A DNA stretch of 64,000 nucleotides from assembly GCA_036337295.1 (NCBI GenBank), contig JAYZEN010000001.1, positions 744,001 through 808,000 of the forward strand. The letters run 5' to 3'. The stretch is from Ketobacter sp036337295 (GTDB lineage: Bacteria; Pseudomonadota; Gammaproteobacteria; Pseudomonadales; Ketobacteraceae). Positions 26,453 to 36,129 of the stretch are shown piece after piece. Within the stretch, counting starts at the first letter, position 1; the number at the start of each line of letters is the position of its first letter. Under the pieces are notes generated by a model. That model did not search any database and was not told the DNA's origin. It saw only the letters and a program-made list of their open reading frames with translations. The position numbers were made by a program, and so were the translations under genes.

Positions 26453-27637
26453 TTAAGAATCGGAAACGACTTCTGTGACCCAGCCGGATTGCGCACGGGT
26501 CAGTTGCTGATGACACCCCAGGGACTGCGGTGTTTGCGCTGCATCCAGCGCCTGAATCACAATTTCACCCGCCGCCCGCCGTTGCTGGATGGCATCCAGC
26601 AGATCCGCTGTCGGGGGATAAGGCGCAAATATAGGGGACGCGGCCGCCACCGGGGCCACCCGCCGCACCAACGCCGCCAGGTCCGTACTGAAACCGGTGG
26701 CCGCACGGGCCCGGCCGAATACCTCACCAATGTGATCATAGCGACCCCCATTGGCAATGGCCTGACCCAATCCGGGCACATAGGCACTGAAGACGGGTCC
26801 GGTGTGATAATGATACCCCCGCAATTCCCCCAGGTCGAAATAGAGGGTGACATGGGGGTGGCTGGCTTCCAGTTGATCGGCGATCTGCTCCAGATCCTGC
26901 AGGGCCGCCTGTACTGCAGCTGGCCCCTTGGCCAGGCTGGTTTTGGCCGCAGCCAGGGTACCACGGTCCCCCGCCAGCGAGGCCAGGGCACGCAACATGC
27001 TGCGCAGGTCCGCGTCCGCCACCCGCTGCTGCAGGAAGGCTTCCAGCTCGGGCACCGCCTTACGCTGGTAAATTTCAAACAATTGCCACTCAGCGTCACC
27101 ACTGAGCCCGGCTTCTGCCGCCAGGGCGCGATAGATGGCCACGTGCCCCAGATCCAGGTGCACCTCGGTACAGCCGCCCCGACGCAGGGTCTCCAGCATG
27201 AGGCCGATCACTTCAATATCACTGGCAATCCCGCCATGGCCGTAAATCTCGGCCCCGATCTGGATCAGGCTGCGGCTGGCGGTGAGGCTTTCCGGTTTGG
27301 CATGCAGCACATGGCCGGCGTAGCACAGGCGGGTCACCCCTTCCCGTTGCAGGGTATGGGCATCGATGCGGGCCACCTGCGTGGTCATATCGGCCCGCAC
27401 ACCCATCAGGCGGCCAGTGAGCTGATCAGTCAGTTTGAAAGTCTGCAGGGCCAGGTCATTGCCGGCCCCGGTCAACAGGGATTCGATGTATTCCACCAGA
27501 GGCGGGAACACCTGCTCATAGCCCCAACTTTTATACAGATCCAACAGATCCCGACGCAACTGTTCCAGTTTCGCCGCCTGAGGAGGCAGGATTTCATCAA
27601 TCCCGTCCGGGAGCAACCATCGATCTGCTGTGGCCAT
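26453..27637 (-). CDS. hisZ: ATP phosphoribosyltransferase regulatory subunit
   Basis: The product is 394 residues from the ATG at 27637, which gives the family N-terminus MATADRWLLPDGIDEILPPQ; an upstream TTG frame adds 13 poorly conserved residues. HisZ is a catalytically inactive histidyl-tRNA synthetase paralogue that assembles with the short form of HisG for the first step of histidine synthesis. The class II synthetase core is visible (GVRADMTTQVARI, LYFDLGELRGYHYHTGPVFS, ANGGRYDHIGEVFGRARAAT). There is no C-terminal anticodon-binding domain as in HisS. hisG is not in the window. Confidence 0.94.
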   Translation of the reverse strand: MATADRWLLPDGIDEILPPQAAKLEQLRRDLLDLYKSWGYEQVFPPLVEYIESLLTGAGNDLALQTFKLTDQLTGRLMGVRADMTTQVARIDAHTLQREGVTRLCYAGHVLHAKPESLTASRSLIQIGAEIYGHGGIASDIEVIGLMLETLRRGGCTEVHLDLGHVAIYRALAAEAGLSGDAEWQLFEIYQRKAVPELEAFLQQRVADADLRSMLRALASLAGDRGTLAAAKTSLAKGPAAVQAALQDLEQIADQLEASHPHVTLYFDLGELRGYHYHTGPVFSAYVPGLGQAIANGGRYDHIGEVFGRARAATGFSTDLAALVRRVAPVAAASPIFAPYPPTADLLDAIQQRRAAGEIVIQALDAAQTPQSLGCHQQLTRAQSGWVTEVVSDS

Positions 27638-27736
27638 AGCGGGTTCGTCGTATTCCTCTGGATAGTGATAGCGCAAAAATCATACGGCGCGGATGTATCG
27701 GGTGGGCTGATGTATCCGTCTGCCGGATTTAGCCCA

Positions 27737-27765
27737 CAAAAAAACCGGGGGTTGGCCCCGGTTTC
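27737..27765 (-). terminator. Rho-independent terminator after hflC
   Basis: On the minus strand AAACCGGGG and CCCCGGTTT pair around a 5-base loop, followed by a T-rich run. It lies about 55 bases past the hflC stop and separates the hfl operon from hisZ-purA. Confidence 0.88.
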
Positions 27766-27818
27766 CTTATGATAACACGCATAGGAGGGCCGAGTTAAAC
27801 CTTTCGGCCCCTTTTTGC

Positions 27819-28685
27819 CTATTGCTGTTTCAGATACTGGAAGAACTCGCTGTCCGGCTTCACCAGAATCAGATCGTCCTTGCTGCTGAAGACGTCCCGA
27901 TAGGCATCCATACTGCGGTAAAAGGCAAAGAAATCAGGATCTTTCTTATATGCCGTTGCGTAGATGGAAGCCGCCAGGGCATCCCCCTCACCGCGCAGTT
28001 CTTCTGCCTGGCGATAGGCGCTGGCCAGAATCTCGGTGCGCTCACGATCGGCTGCGGCCCGGATACCTTCTGCCAGCTCGTTACCGCGGGCCCGGTGGCT
28101 GCGGGCTTCCCGCTCCCGTTCGGCCCGCATCCGGTCGTAGACTGAGGCGCTGGCACTGGAAGGCAGCTCGATGCGCTTGACGCGGATTTCCACCACATCG
28201 ATACCGAGGGCTTCCTGGGCTTTGCTGTCGATGGCGTCCGTCAGGTCCACCACCAGCTCTTCCCGTTCACCGGCCACCACTTCATAGACCGTACGCTCAC
28301 CAAACTGGTTACGCAGACCTTCGTTCACCCGGGGGCCCAACAACAGGCGCACCCGTGATTCCTGACCACCACCGGTGGCGATGTAGAACTGCTTGACGTT
28401 CTGGATACGCCACATCACGAATGAATCCACGATCAGGCGCTTTTTCTCCTGGGTCAGGTACTCTTCCTGGCGCATTTCCAGCACCCGCACCCGACCGTCA
28501 AACAGGCGCGGCTCATGCACCAGGGGAATCTTGAATTGCAGACCCGGCTGCAGGTCTTCCTTCACCACCTCACCGAATTTCAGCAGCACACCGCGCTCAC
28601 TTTCCTTGACGGTGAACATGGCACTGCTCACCGCCAGGGCCAGCACCGCCAACAACAATAAAACCGACATACTCTTGTTATTCAT
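27819..28685 (-). CDS. hflC: HflC, modulator of FtsH protease
   Basis: The product is 288 residues. The ATG at 28685 overlaps the hflK stop as TGATG and has GGGAGAG upstream, so translation is coupled. One N-terminal membrane anchor (about 6-25) is followed by the periplasmic SPFH/band-7 domain (KESERGVLLKFGEVVKED, VDSFVMWRIQNVKQFY) and a long helical region (RMRAEREREARSHRARGNEL). With HflK it forms a large periplasmic assembly around FtsH that limits membrane-protein degradation. Confidence 0.96.
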   Translation of the reverse strand: MNNKSMSVLLLLAVLALAVSSAMFTVKESERGVLLKFGEVVKEDLQPGLQFKIPLVHEPRLFDGRVRVLEMRQEEYLTQEKKRLIVDSFVMWRIQNVKQFYIATGGGQESRVRLLLGPRVNEGLRNQFGERTVYEVVAGEREELVVDLTDAIDSKAQEALGIDVVEIRVKRIELPSSASASVYDRMRAEREREARSHRARGNELAEGIRAAADRERTEILASAYRQAEELRGEGDALAASIYATAYKKDPDFFAFYRSMDAYRDVFSSKDDLILVKPDSEFFQYLKQQ

Positions 28686-29830
28686 CAGCGGCTCTCCCAT
28701 CGGCTTTCACGGGCCTGGCGAATGCGTTCCAGCCCCCGTACAGCATCCGAGGTTTTCTGGGTGGTGGTTTTGCTTTGCTGGGAGGTGTTGGCCTCCACCA
28801 CAACCGGGTCCATCACCTTGCGCTGTTGCATCAGTTTATCCAACGGCAGATACATCAGATTGTTTCCACCTTCCACGTCCACCATCACCTTGGAGGTTCT
28901 GCCCAACACACTTTCCATGGTTTCGATGTACATACGACGACGGGTGACTTCCGGCGCCAGGCGATATTCCGCATACAGGCGATCAAAGCGGTTGGCCTGA
29001 CCTTTGGCCCGCTCCACCACCTCAGCCTTGTAGGCGTTGGCCTCTTCAATCATACGCTGGGCTTCACCACGGGCTTCCGGCACGATCTGGTTGGCGTAGG
29101 CTTCCGCCTCGTTCTTGACCCGCTCTTCGTCTTCCCGGGCCTTGATAACGTCATCGAAGGCTGCCTTTACGTCTTTCGGAGGATGGGCATCCTCAATGTT
29201 GAGCTTGTCCACCGTGAGTCCGGTTTTATAGGCATCCAGGTATTCCTGCAGACGCTGATGCACTTCTACAGCGATGGCTTCACGGCCGTCGGTGAGCACC
29301 CGGTCCATCTCACTGCCACCCACCACATGTCGCAGGGCGGATTCCACTGAGTTGCGCAGGGTGTCAATCGGGGCGCTGGATTCCAGGAAATAGTGCCGGG
29401 AGTCGGTGACCACGTACTGAACCTGCAGGTCGATGTCGACAATGTTCTGGTCTTCGGTGAGCATGGTGGCCCGCACCGGCATGGTTTCACGCTGGTTGAC
29501 GTCCACTTTCATGATGGTGTCGATGCCCCAGGGGTTCCAGTGCAGACCGGCGTTGACAGTTTCGTGATACTTGCCGAAGCGCAACACCAGTGCCTCTTCC
29601 GCCTGCTCCACCCGATACAGTCCGGCTACGAACCACACCACGAGAATCACGCCCAGGATCAGCGACAGCAGCCCGAAACCACCTCCGTCGTTACCCTTGC
29701 CGCCGCCCAGCATACCGCCAAACCGGTCCTGCAGCTTTTTGATCACATCGTCCAGATCCTGCTGGCCGCGACCGTCTCGGCCCCGCCATGGATCCTGATT
29801 TCGCCCGCCGCCGGGCTCGTTCCAAGCCAT
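28685..29830 (-). CDS. hflK: HflK, modulator of FtsH protease
   Basis: The product is 381 residues from the ATG at 29830 (GGTGGAG upstream), giving the typical start MAWNEPGGGRNQDPWRGR. A Gly-rich cytoplasmic tail is followed by one membrane helix (about 52-71), the SPFH domain (EALVLRFGKYHETVNAGLHW, VDIDLQVQYVV) and a helical region (EEANAYKAEVVERAKGQANR). It partners HflC. It lies downstream of hflX with an 81-bp gap. Confidence 0.96.
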   Translation of the reverse strand: MAWNEPGGGRNQDPWRGRDGRGQQDLDDVIKKLQDRFGGMLGGGKGNDGGGFGLLSLILGVILVVWFVAGLYRVEQAEEALVLRFGKYHETVNAGLHWNPWGIDTIMKVDVNQRETMPVRATMLTEDQNIVDIDLQVQYVVTDSRHYFLESSAPIDTLRNSVESALRHVVGGSEMDRVLTDGREAIAVEVHQRLQEYLDAYKTGLTVDKLNIEDAHPPKDVKAAFDDVIKAREDEERVKNEAEAYANQIVPEARGEAQRMIEEANAYKAEVVERAKGQANRFDRLYAEYRLAPEVTRRRMYIETMESVLGRTSKVMVDVEGGNNLMYLPLDKLMQQRKVMDPVVVEANTSQQSKTTTQKTSDAVRGLERIRQARESRWESR

Positions 29831-29911
29831 ATATTGCTCCACCTTGTTCAGTGCTCGGGAAATGTTATTGCATCTCAAAACGTTATAACAGGCTTATTAT
29901 TCCGAATGGTC

Positions 29912-31225
29912 TCAATTTAGCAACCCTGTCCCGTTTTCAGCCAGGGTGCCCCGATCCAAGTCAAAGCGCTTGATCATTTGCTCCCAGGCCTTCTCAGGCA
30001 TCCGGATTTCCAGCAGGATGTTGCCCTGCTCATCAGCGCTTTCACCCTGCACGGCCTTCAAACCATAGCAGTGGGCACGCACCGCTGAAAGTCGCGGCGC
30101 CAGCCGCAGTACACCAGCCACCATGCGCCTGCCCAGGCGCTCGTTCAATACCTGCTGCAACAGCTCCAGACCAGCACCAGTCCGGGCGGACAACCACACC
30201 GCCACAGGCACGCCTTCGTCATTTCGATCCACCCGCGGGGCCACCTCCCCCATCAGGTCGATTTTGTTATAGACCATCAGAAACGGAACTTGATCCGCGG
30301 CGATCTCATGCAGCACTTCATTCACCTGGAATATATTGTCTTCCCGCTCGGGGGAACAGGCGTCCACCACATGCAGCAGGAAATCCGATTCCCGGCTCTC
30401 CTCCAGGGTGGCGCGGAACGCCTCCACCAGCTTGTGGGGCAAATGCCGGATAAAGCCAACCGTATCCGCCAGAATCACCGGCCCCAGGTCCGGCACCTCG
30501 ATACGACGCAGAGTGGGGTCCAGGGTGGCAAACAGCTGGTCGGCTGCGTACACCTCAGAGGCCGTCAGATGATTGAACAGAGTGGATTTACCCGCGTTGG
30601 TATAGCCCACCAGGGATACGGTGGGCACTTCAGCCCGCTTACGGGCCCGCCGCCCCTGATCACGCTGGCGACGGACCTTCTGCAGGCGCTGTTGAATGTA
30701 CTTGACCCGCGCCCGCAGCAGTCGGCGATCGGTTTCCAGCTGGGTTTCACCGGGGCCCCGCAAGCCAATCCCGCCCTTTTGGCGTTCAAGGTGGGTCCAG
30801 CCACGAATCAGGCGAGTGGAAAGATGCTCCAGTTGGGCCAGCTCCACCTGCAGTTTACCTTCGTGGGTGCGGGCCCGTTGGGCGAAGATATCCAGAATCA
30901 ATCCGGTGCGATCCAGAACACGGCATTTCAACTCCCGTTCCAGGTTGCGCTCCTGGGAGGGGCTCAGGCTGTGATTGAAAATGACCAGGTCCGCCTCGAA
31001 CTCCGAGACCAGTCCAGCCAGCTCTTCTACCTTGCCTTTGCCGATGAACAAACGGGAATTGGGGGCCGGGCGGGAACCGCGCAACACCCCCAAACGCCGG
31101 GCGCCGGCAGAATCCACCAACATTTCGAATTCCTGCAGGTCCTCACAATCGACTTCCTGCGGGAATTCAATGTGCACAAGTATCGCCCGTTCCCCGCTTT
31201 GGGGACGGTCAAACAGTGATTCCAT
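29912..31225 (-). CDS. hflX: Ribosome-rescue GTPase HflX
   Basis: The product is 437 residues from the ATG at 31225; a TTG one codon earlier is less likely. The N-terminal ND1 domain (RPAPNSRLFIGKGKVEEL, DLVIFNHSLSPSQERNLER) is followed by a helical linker with the family motif GPGETQLETDRR and the G domain: G1 GYTNAGKST (207-215), G3 DTVG and G4 NKID. HflX splits stalled 70S ribosomes after heat or antibiotic stress. It lies between hfq and hflK in the order usual for gammaproteobacteria. Confidence 0.97.
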   Translation of the reverse strand: MESLFDRPQSGERAILVHIEFPQEVDCEDLQEFEMLVDSAGARRLGVLRGSRPAPNSRLFIGKGKVEELAGLVSEFEADLVIFNHSLSPSQERNLERELKCRVLDRTGLILDIFAQRARTHEGKLQVELAQLEHLSTRLIRGWTHLERQKGGIGLRGPGETQLETDRRLLRARVKYIQQRLQKVRRQRDQGRRARKRAEVPTVSLVGYTNAGKSTLFNHLTASEVYAADQLFATLDPTLRRIEVPDLGPVILADTVGFIRHLPHKLVEAFRATLEESRESDFLLHVVDACSPEREDNIFQVNEVLHEIAADQVPFLMVYNKIDLMGEVAPRVDRNDEGVPVAVWLSARTGAGLELLQQVLNERLGRRMVAGVLRLAPRLSAVRAHCYGLKAVQGESADEQGNILLEIRMPEKAWEQMIKRFDLDRGTLAENGTGLLN

Positions 31226-31318
31226 CAATGATGAACTTTATCGCTTTCAGCAGGCACAATTACCCCTGTCCACGGTGCCGCCACCGGGCCACTGGATGTA
31301 CAGGCTGACGGTCTAATG

Positions 31319-31582
31319 TCAGTGATCTGCGTTTCCGGCGTTCTCATTGCCAGCACGCTCTCCACCGCCATGGGCGCGTGGGTTACGGGCAGGAACAACG
31401 GTGGAAATGGCATGCTTGTATACCATCTGGTTGACAGTATTTCGCAACAAAACCACGTATTGGTCGAAAGATTCAATCTGGCCCTGCAGCTTAATGCCAT
31501 TGACCAAAAAGATAGATACTGGGATTCGTTCCTTGCGCAGTGCGTTCAGAAAAGGGTCTTGTAAAGAGTGCCCTTTAGACAT
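31319..31582 (-). CDS. hfq: RNA chaperone Hfq
   Basis: The product is 87 residues with AAGGAGA before the ATG at 31582. Sm1 (VSIFLVNGIKLQGQIESFDQ) and Sm2 (MVYKHAISTVVPAR) are intact and the C-terminal tail is short with Gly, Glu and Asn, as in Pseudomonas and unlike the long E. coli tail. It forms a hexameric ring that pairs small RNAs with mRNAs. It is placed between miaA and hflX. Confidence 0.98.
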   Translation of the reverse strand: MSKGHSLQDPFLNALRKERIPVSIFLVNGIKLQGQIESFDQYVVLLRNTVNQMVYKHAISTVVPARNPRAHGGGERAGNENAGNADH

Positions 31583-31663
31583 AAATGTCTCCTTGTATGG
31601 GCCCAAACTCGGGCTAAAAGATCAAAAATAAAACACGATTTCGTCTAAACGAGAGATCGTCGG

Positions 31664-32650
31664 CTAAGATAGCATGTCGTCCGCAGGCAAAATTTTCAAG
31701 ACCTTTTCCAATAAATTTGGATCAAGACTATCCAACCAATGCAGATCCTTCCAACTGCGAAGCCATGTTATCTGGCGCTTTGCGAGCTGCCGGGTAGCGA
31801 TGATCCCCCGCTCCACCATTTCAGCGTAGCTCAATTTGCCGTCCAGACAATCCCAGGCCTGACGATACCCTACCGCCCTCATGGACGGCATATCGGGGCT
31901 CAGGTCGCCCCGTTCATAGAGCGACTTCACCTCATCATAGAAGCCTTCGTTTAACATCTGATGAAAGCGTTCGGCAATGCGCTGGTGCAGCACTTTCCTG
32001 TCCGCCGGACACACCGCCAGATTAATCGCCCTGTAGGGAAACGCCGCTGCCGCACCTCCCCAACCGCCATCCCCCCCAGCTTGTTGCCGTCGGTGCCACT
32101 CGCTGAGGGGAACCCCGGTGCTGCGAAACACTTCCAGGGCGCGCTGCAGGCGCTGGGCGTCATTGGGATTCAGACGCGCTGCCGCCTCCGGGTCCACCCG
32201 GGCCAACTCAGCATGCAGGGCGGGCCAGCCCTGCTGCGCCGCTTGCGCCAGCAATTGCTGCCGCACGGCCGCATCCGCCGGGGGCAACTCGGCGATGCCT
32301 TCCAGCAACACCTTGAAGTAGAGCATGGTGCCGCCCACCAGCAGCGGAATGCGTCCCTGAGCGCTGATCTCTGCCATCTCCCGCAGGGCATCAGTACGAA
32401 AGTCTGCGGCGGAGTAACTCTCCGCCGGGTCCAGGAAATCGATCAGGCGATGGGGGGCCCGCTGCAACGTTTCTGCGTCTGGCTTGGCGGAGCCGATGTC
32501 CATGCCTTTGTAGATCAGGGCGGAATCGACACTGATGATGTCCATGGGGTAACGCTGTACCAGCTCCACCGCCAAGGCGGTTTTGCCGGATGCGGTTGGC
32601 CCCATCAGGAAGATGCACCAGGGCTTTTCCTCTGGCTGTTGCGCGGACAC
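31664..32650 (-). CDS. miaA: tRNA dimethylallyltransferase
   Basis: The product is 328 residues. The start is taken as GTG at 32650, 2 bases after the mutL stop, because it gives a short N-terminus before the P-loop GPTASGKT (residues 17-24) as in relatives; a longer frame would lie wholly inside mutL. The enzyme adds a dimethylallyl group to A37 of tRNAs reading UNN codons. DSALIYKGMDIGSAKP, HRLIDFLDPAESYSAADF and VGGTMLYFKVLLEG are conserved. The start by GTG and tight coupling to mutL suggest low expression. Confidence 0.95.
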   Translation of the reverse strand: MSAQQPEEKPWCIFLMGPTASGKTALAVELVQRYPMDIISVDSALIYKGMDIGSAKPDAETLQRAPHRLIDFLDPAESYSAADFRTDALREMAEISAQGRIPLLVGGTMLYFKVLLEGIAELPPADAAVRQQLLAQAAQQGWPALHAELARVDPEAAARLNPNDAQRLQRALEVFRSTGVPLSEWHRRQQAGGDGGWGGAAAAFPYRAINLAVCPADRKVLHQRIAERFHQMLNEGFYDEVKSLYERGDLSPDMPSMRAVGYRQAWDCLDGKLSYAEMVERGIIATRQLAKRQITWLRSWKDLHWLDSLDPNLLEKVLKILPADDMLS

Positions 32651-32652
32651 GA

Positions 32653-34527
32653 TCAGCGCCCCCGCAGGAACAGTTTGTCCAGATCCGCCAGGGACATCTG
32701 GGTCCAGGTGGGGCGACCGTGATTGCACTGCCCGCTGCGTTCGGTGATTTCCATATCCCGCAACAGGGCGTTCATTTCAGGCAGGGTCAGTTTGCGGTTG
32801 GCGCGGACCGAGCCATGACAGGCCATGGTGGCCAGCAGCTCATTGATGGAATGCTCGATCCGGTCGGAGCTGCCGTGGGTGATGATGTCGGAGAGCAGGT
32901 CGCGCACCAGGGTTTCCACATCGGCATGCCGCAGCAGGATCGGGAGTTCCCGCACCAACAGCGTCTCCGGCCCCATGCGCTGAATCACAAAGCCCAGTTT
33001 TTCCAGGGCGGTTTTGTGTTCTTCGGCGAAATCCGCCTCCCGGCTGCTGACCGCCATACTGAGCGGCACCAGCAAGGGTTGGGAACGGACTTTCTCCTCC
33101 TGCCAGCTGGTCTTCAGGCGTTCGTAGGTGATGCGTTCGTGGGCCGCATGCATGTCCACCACCACCAGCCCTTGCTGATTCTGCGCCAGAATGTAGATGC
33201 CGTGCAGTTGGGCCACGGCATACCCCAAGGGTGGCGCCTGCTCCGGATCATCCTCCGGCAGCGTCGCTGAATTTGTTGGTGGGTTTGCTGATGGGCTTGC
33301 AGATGGATGGAAACCGGCGTAGGCCTGCATGGTTTCCGCCACCATGGACGGGCGCGGTGGCACCCCGGAGCCACGGGTGTCGGCGTTGTGCAGATGCAGG
33401 CGGCCCTGTTCGCGGAATTCCCCAGCCTGAACTCCGGTCAGTGGTGCCGACGGCGCCGCTGCCAAACCCGGCCGGGTAATGGAATGGAAACCACTGGCCT
33501 CCGCTGGCTGCTGCCGGTCCCCCGGGGTCAGCTCAGCGATGGCACGGTGCAGGGTACGGAATAGAAAGTCGTGCACCTGGCGGCTCTCGCGAAACCGGAC
33601 TTCGTGCTTGGTGGGGTGCACGTTCACGTCCACCCCTTTGGGGTCCAGCTCCAGATACAGCACAAACGCGGCATGGCGACCGTGGTACATCACATCCTGG
33701 TAGGCCTGACGCACCGCGTGATTGACCACCTTATCCCGCACGCTGCGGCCATTGACGAAGAAATACTGCAGGTCGGCCTGGCTGCGGGAAAACGTGGGCA
33801 AACCCAGCCACCCCCACAAGCGCATGGCGCCCAGCTCCGTGTCCACCCGCACCGCATTCTCGATAAAACTGGGGCCGCACAGACTGGCCACCCGGCGATC
33901 CTGTTCCGCTTCGGTGGTGGCCGGCTTGAGGGCATGCACAGAGCGCTGGTTGTGGCGCAAACTGAAGCCCACGTCAAAGTGACTGAGAGCGAGTCGCTTG
34001 AGGACTTCTTCCAGATGGCTGAATTCGGTTTTTTCTGTGCGCAGAAACTTTCGGCGGGCTGGCGTGTTGAAAAACAGGTCCCGCACTTCCACCGTGGTGC
34101 CCTGAGGATGGGCCGCCGGCAGGATCACGGCCTCCATATCGCGGCCTTCCGCCTGCACCGACCAACCGGCCCCACTGTCGTCTGGGCTGGAAGTCAGGTT
34201 CAGGCGGGAGACGGAACTGATACTGGCCAGCGCCTCTCCCCGAAACCCAAGGGTGGCCACCCCTTCCAGGTCGTCCAGGTCGTGGATTTTGCTGGTGGCA
34301 TGACGGGCAATGCTGAGCGGCAGATCCTCTTTCTCCACGCCGCTGCCGTTATCCCGCACCCGGATCAGCTTGACGCCGCCCTGCTCCACCTCCACGTCCA
34401 GGCGCCGGGAGCCGGCATCCAGGCTGTTTTCCAGCAGCTCCTTCACTACGGAAGCGGGGCGCTCCACCACTTCGCCGGCGGCGATCTGGTTGGAGAGCCG
34501 GGTTGAGAGACGATTGATTTTAGCCAA
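32653..34527 (-). CDS. mutL: DNA mismatch repair protein MutL
   Basis: The product is 624 residues. The only possible start before the conserved IAAGEVVERPASVVKELLEN block is TTG at 34527, since an in-frame stop lies four codons upstream; TAAGG lies about 10 bases before it. The GHKL ATPase motifs (ENSLDAG, RDNGSGV, TLGFRGEALASIS) are intact. The C-terminal half carries DMHAAHERITYE (from Asp458), a Met-for-Gln form of the endonuclease motif DQHA(X)2E(X)4E seen in MutH-less bacteria. It is coupled to miaA. Confidence 0.96.
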   Translation of the reverse strand: MAKINRLSTRLSNQIAAGEVVERPASVVKELLENSLDAGSRRLDVEVEQGGVKLIRVRDNGSGVEKEDLPLSIARHATSKIHDLDDLEGVATLGFRGEALASISSVSRLNLTSSPDDSGAGWSVQAEGRDMEAVILPAAHPQGTTVEVRDLFFNTPARRKFLRTEKTEFSHLEEVLKRLALSHFDVGFSLRHNQRSVHALKPATTEAEQDRRVASLCGPSFIENAVRVDTELGAMRLWGWLGLPTFSRSQADLQYFFVNGRSVRDKVVNHAVRQAYQDVMYHGRHAAFVLYLELDPKGVDVNVHPTKHEVRFRESRQVHDFLFRTLHRAIAELTPGDRQQPAEASGFHSITRPGLAAAPSAPLTGVQAGEFREQGRLHLHNADTRGSGVPPRPSMVAETMQAYAGFHPSASPSANPPTNSATLPEDDPEQAPPLGYAVAQLHGIYILAQNQQGLVVVDMHAAHERITYERLKTSWQEEKVRSQPLLVPLSMAVSSREADFAEEHKTALEKLGFVIQRMGPETLLVRELPILLRHADVETLVRDLLSDIITHGSSDRIEHSINELLATMACHGSVRANRKLTLPEMNALLRDMEITERSGQCNHGRPTWTQMSLADLDKLFLRGR

Positions 34528-34640
34528 CGGAGAACCTTACCTGTGATCCGGTCATGAATGGGGCACTATGATAACGTACTTTGCCGGACCCGCCGAGGCC
34601 GGGAGCGGATTCGGCCAGGGCGGGCAGGTGGAATATCCGC

Positions 34641-36077
34641 TCAGGAGTGGGGAATGCGCAGTACCTGGCCTTCGCGGATCAGGTCAGTGGTGGTGATCTG
34701 GTTGTACTGCATCAGCGCCGCCAGATCCACCCGGTAACGCTGGGCAATCTCCGACAGGGTTTCACCCCGGGCGATGCGATGCTGCTGCGCATCCCGCTGT
34801 TGTTTGCGGGCGGCAAAGTAGGTGCCCGGCGGGGGATGCAGGTCAAAGTAGGCGATGATGCCGCGACCAATGGCCCGGGACAGTTTCACCTGATGATCCT
34901 GGGATTTGAGGTTACGCTCTTCCGTGGGATTGGAGATGAACCCGGTTTCCACCAGGATGGAGGGAATGTCCGGGGATTTCAGCACGGCAAAACCCGCCTG
35001 CTCCAGCTGTTTCTTGTGCAAGTGGGTCACGCCGCCCATTTCCCGCAACACCATGGACCCCACCTTGATGCTGTGTTCCATGCTGCCTTCCATGGCCAGG
35101 TCGTAAATCACTGAGGTCACCATTTCATCGGCGTTATTGATCTGCACGCCGCCAATGGCATCGGACTGGTTCTCTTTTTCCGCCAGCACCCGTGCCAGGG
35201 TACTGGTGGCGCCCCGTCGGGAGAGAGCAAACACAGAGGCCCCCCGGGCGCGATGATTGTCAAAGGCGTCTGCATGGACGGACACGAAGAGGTCGGCGTT
35301 GTACTTGCGGCGGGCCATCTCCCGCCGGGTGGCCAGGGGCACGAAGTAATCGCCGGTGCGGATGAGCACCGGCTTGATGCCTTGCTCCACCTTCAGCACA
35401 TTGTAGATACGGCGGGAAATCTGCAGCACGATGTCTTTCTCCCGGGTGCCGCTGGGGCCGATGGCGCCTGGGTCCTCACCGCCGTGGCCGGCATCGATGG
35501 CCACCACAATATCGCGGCCACTGCCCATGGTACTGTAGGATTTTGCAGTGCTGTAGGATTTCGGCTGGCTGACCGGCGCGGCCGCCGGCACCTGGGCCTT
35601 GGCCGCGGTGCCCGCTTTGGCGCCCACCTGCTCCAGGTCAATCACCAGACGATGACCGTACTGGTCACTGGGTTTCAACAAAAAGCTTTTGGGGTTGAGA
35701 CGACGATCCAGATCCAGCACCACCCGCAAATCGCCGTTGGCCTGGGCCGCACTGCGCACATTCACCAGCGGACCGCCTTTGAAATCCACCAGATCCAGGG
35801 CCCGGGTTTTTTCTGCGTTGGGAATATCGATCACCACCCGATCCGGCGCATTCAGGGTGAACAGTTGGTGAGTGACCGGGCCGGTGAGATCGAACACCAC
35901 CCGGGTGTTGTCGGGGGCATTCCACACCCGGACACTGCTGATTTGTTCCGCCGCCGGCAGCGGCGGCGTAATAATGAGGGCCGCCAGCAACAGGCTCAGG
36001 CGGGCCAGAGTGGCCCCAATCCAGCTTGTTTGTAACTGCATCTTCACTGACTTTTTCAAAGCCTTTCCTAACCTCAT
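34641..36077 (-). CDS. amiB: N-acetylmuramoyl-L-alanine amidase with AMIN and LysM domains
   Basis: The product is 478 residues from ATG 36077; ATG 36041 is an alternative that would shorten the signal peptide region. A signal peptide (LARLSLLLAALIITPPLPA) is followed by AMIN (about 47-150), a linker with repeated KSYST, an Amidase_3 domain (about 190-420) with zinc ligands in DAGHGGEDPGA, VSVHADAF and the catalytic Glu in VETGFISN, and a C-terminal LysM (about 435-477). It cleaves stem peptides from peptidoglycan at the septum, normally under EnvC/NlpD control. It is followed by mutL. Confidence 0.95.
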   Translation of the reverse strand: MRLGKALKKSVKMQLQTSWIGATLARLSLLLAALIITPPLPAAEQISSVRVWNAPDNTRVVFDLTGPVTHQLFTLNAPDRVVIDIPNAEKTRALDLVDFKGGPLVNVRSAAQANGDLRVVLDLDRRLNPKSFLLKPSDQYGHRLVIDLEQVGAKAGTAAKAQVPAAAPVSQPKSYSTAKSYSTMGSGRDIVVAIDAGHGGEDPGAIGPSGTREKDIVLQISRRIYNVLKVEQGIKPVLIRTGDYFVPLATRREMARRKYNADLFVSVHADAFDNHRARGASVFALSRRGATSTLARVLAEKENQSDAIGGVQINNADEMVTSVIYDLAMEGSMEHSIKVGSMVLREMGGVTHLHKKQLEQAGFAVLKSPDIPSILVETGFISNPTEERNLKSQDHQVKLSRAIGRGIIAYFDLHPPPGTYFAARKQQRDAQQHRIARGETLSEIAQRYRVDLAALMQYNQITTTDLIREGQVLRIPHS

Positions 36078-36129
36078 GAACACAAACCACTTTCCCCATC
36101 TGACTTTTTAGGCTTTTTTTGCCGTTTGG

